Source: Rhodobacter sp.
Lineage (GTDB): Bacteria; Pseudomonadota; Alphaproteobacteria; Rhodobacterales; Rhodobacteraceae
Reading direction: 5' to 3'
NCBI GenBank assembly: GCA_027482795.1
Contig: JAIXVS010000215.1
Location: 1-5,910 of the forward strand
DNA: 5,910 nucleotides
The notes under the pieces were generated by a model that saw only the letters and a program-made list of their open reading frames with translations, was not told where the DNA came from and made no database searches. Positions within the stretch are counted from its first letter, which is position 1, and the number at the start of each line of letters is the position of its first letter. Positions 5,392-5,910 of the stretch are shown here, piece after piece. The translations under genes and the position numbers were made by a program.

Positions 5392-5452
5392 CCCCGCCTT
5401 TTGCCCAAATGCAGGCTTTTGGTCAATGCAAATTGCCGCTAACCTTGGGCCC
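5392..5452. promoter_or_regulatory. Short divergent promoter region, DUF952-pyrD versus SRAP
   Basis: Only 61 bases separate two divergent starts, so both promoters must be compact or overlap the genes. On the plus strand TTGGTC (5419-5424) and TAACCT (5440-5445) are a poor pair with a 15-base spacer, ending seven bases before the SRAP ATG. If real, that transcript would be nearly leaderless, consistent with the lack of a clear ribosome site there. The minus side holds the AAAGG ribosome site of the DUF952 gene. Confidence 0.35.
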
Positions 5453-5910
5453 ATGTGCGGACGATTGACCATCACCCACCCGACCGAGGCAATGGCGCGC
5501 CTGTTTGGCGCGGCCATGGCGAATGATTTGCCGCAGGGGCCAAATTACAACCTGTGCCCCACGCAAATGGTTGCTGTGGTGACAGGCGGGCCAGCACGCC
5601 ATTTGCGCCCCATGCGCTGGGGCTTTATCCCCGCGTGGTACAAATCGCCCACCGATGGCCCGCTAATCATCAACGCCCGCGCCGATACTGTGGCTGTGAA
5701 ACCCGCTTTTCGCGAAGCGATCCGCGCGCGCCGCTGCATCCTGCCTGCCAGCGGGTTTTACGAATGGTCGGCAGGGCCTGATAAATCCCGCCTGCCGTGG
5801 CACATCACGCGCAAGGATGGCGCGCCCTTTGCCTTTGCGGCGCTGTGGCAGCGCTGGGGCGATATCGACACGCTGGCGGTTGTCACAACCGAGGCTGGCC
5901 CAGACATGGC
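5453..5910 (+). CDS. SRAP domain abasic-site processing protein (YedK/HMCES family), 3' end beyond the window
   Basis: 152 codons are visible of a protein usually about 200-230 residues long. SRAP proteins bind abasic sites in single-stranded DNA and form a thiazolidine DNA-protein crosslink through Cys2 after removal of Met1, protecting the lesion. Here MCGRLTIT supplies Cys2, which requires the start at 5453. NYNLCPTQ (31-38), MRWGFIPAW (54-62), INARADT (73-79, Asn74) and RCILPASGFYEW (94-105, Glu104) match the core motifs; Asn74 and Glu104 correspond to active-site residues of E. coli YedK. The expected catalytic His near residue 160 lies past the edge. The family normally has YNIAPTQ, so Cys35 in place of Ala is a small deviation. 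No clear Shine-Dalgarno sequence is seen, so translation may be from a short or leaderless transcript. Confidence 0.95.
   Translation, partial: MCGRLTITHPTEAMARLFGAAMANDLPQGPNYNLCPTQMVAVVTGGPARHLRPMRWGFIPAWYKSPTDGPLIINARADTVAVKPAFREAIRARRCILPASGFYEWSAGPDKSRLPWHITRKDGAPFAFAALWQRWGDIDTLAVVTTEAGPDM

Noticed and set aside
5392..5517. 42-codon N-terminal extension of the DUF952 protein
   Set aside because: It would overlap the divergent SRAP start, and its sequence is unlike the family, which begins at MIYKIF.

Overview
The window looks like chromosomal DNA from an alphaproteobacterium, most likely a Rhodobacterales/Rhodobacteraceae (roseobacter-type) species. This is inferred from the TrpB, PyrD, DUF952 and SRAP sequences, from a small PepSY protein with an Asp/Ser tail, and from an intergenic hairpin next to a CAAGATATTTG motif of a kind I associate with that group. 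No tRNA, rRNA, CRISPR array, insertion sequence or prophage gene was seen.

Layout, left to right. (1) 1-358, minus: 5' part of a secreted PepSY-like protein whose DDDS-repeat tail runs off the left edge. (2) 359-736: divergent intergenic region with a perfect 16-bp palindrome. (3) 737-1984, plus: a stand-alone nitric oxide synthase (NOS) oxygenase-type protein, the most interesting gene here. (4) 1995-2023: hairpin that can terminate in both directions between convergent genes. (5) 2045-2602, minus: unrecognised, very acidic exported protein with its own near-consensus promoter. (6) 2657-3886, minus: trpB. (7) 3995-5056, minus: pyrD, with a TTG start in a 4-base overlap. (8) 5053-5391, minus: DUF952 protein. 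(9) 5453 to the right edge, plus: SRAP (YedK/HMCES) protein, cut by the window end.

The right half is ordinary housekeeping: tryptophan synthase beta chain, quinone-linked dihydroorotate dehydrogenase and an abasic-site shield protein. DUF952 and pyrD are translationally coupled. The left half is accessory in character: a NOS-like haem enzyme flanked by two acidic exported proteins on the opposite strand. The NOS-like protein keeps the haem-ligand Cys and the guanidinium-binding Glu. However, the normally near-invariant distal-pocket motif (FNGWYMGTEIG in Bacillus and animal NOS) reads SSGVYQGTEIG, and a pterin-site Arg is Phe. It may therefore be a NOS relative with altered substrate or cofactor handling. 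No reductase domain or dedicated redox partner is encoded in the window.
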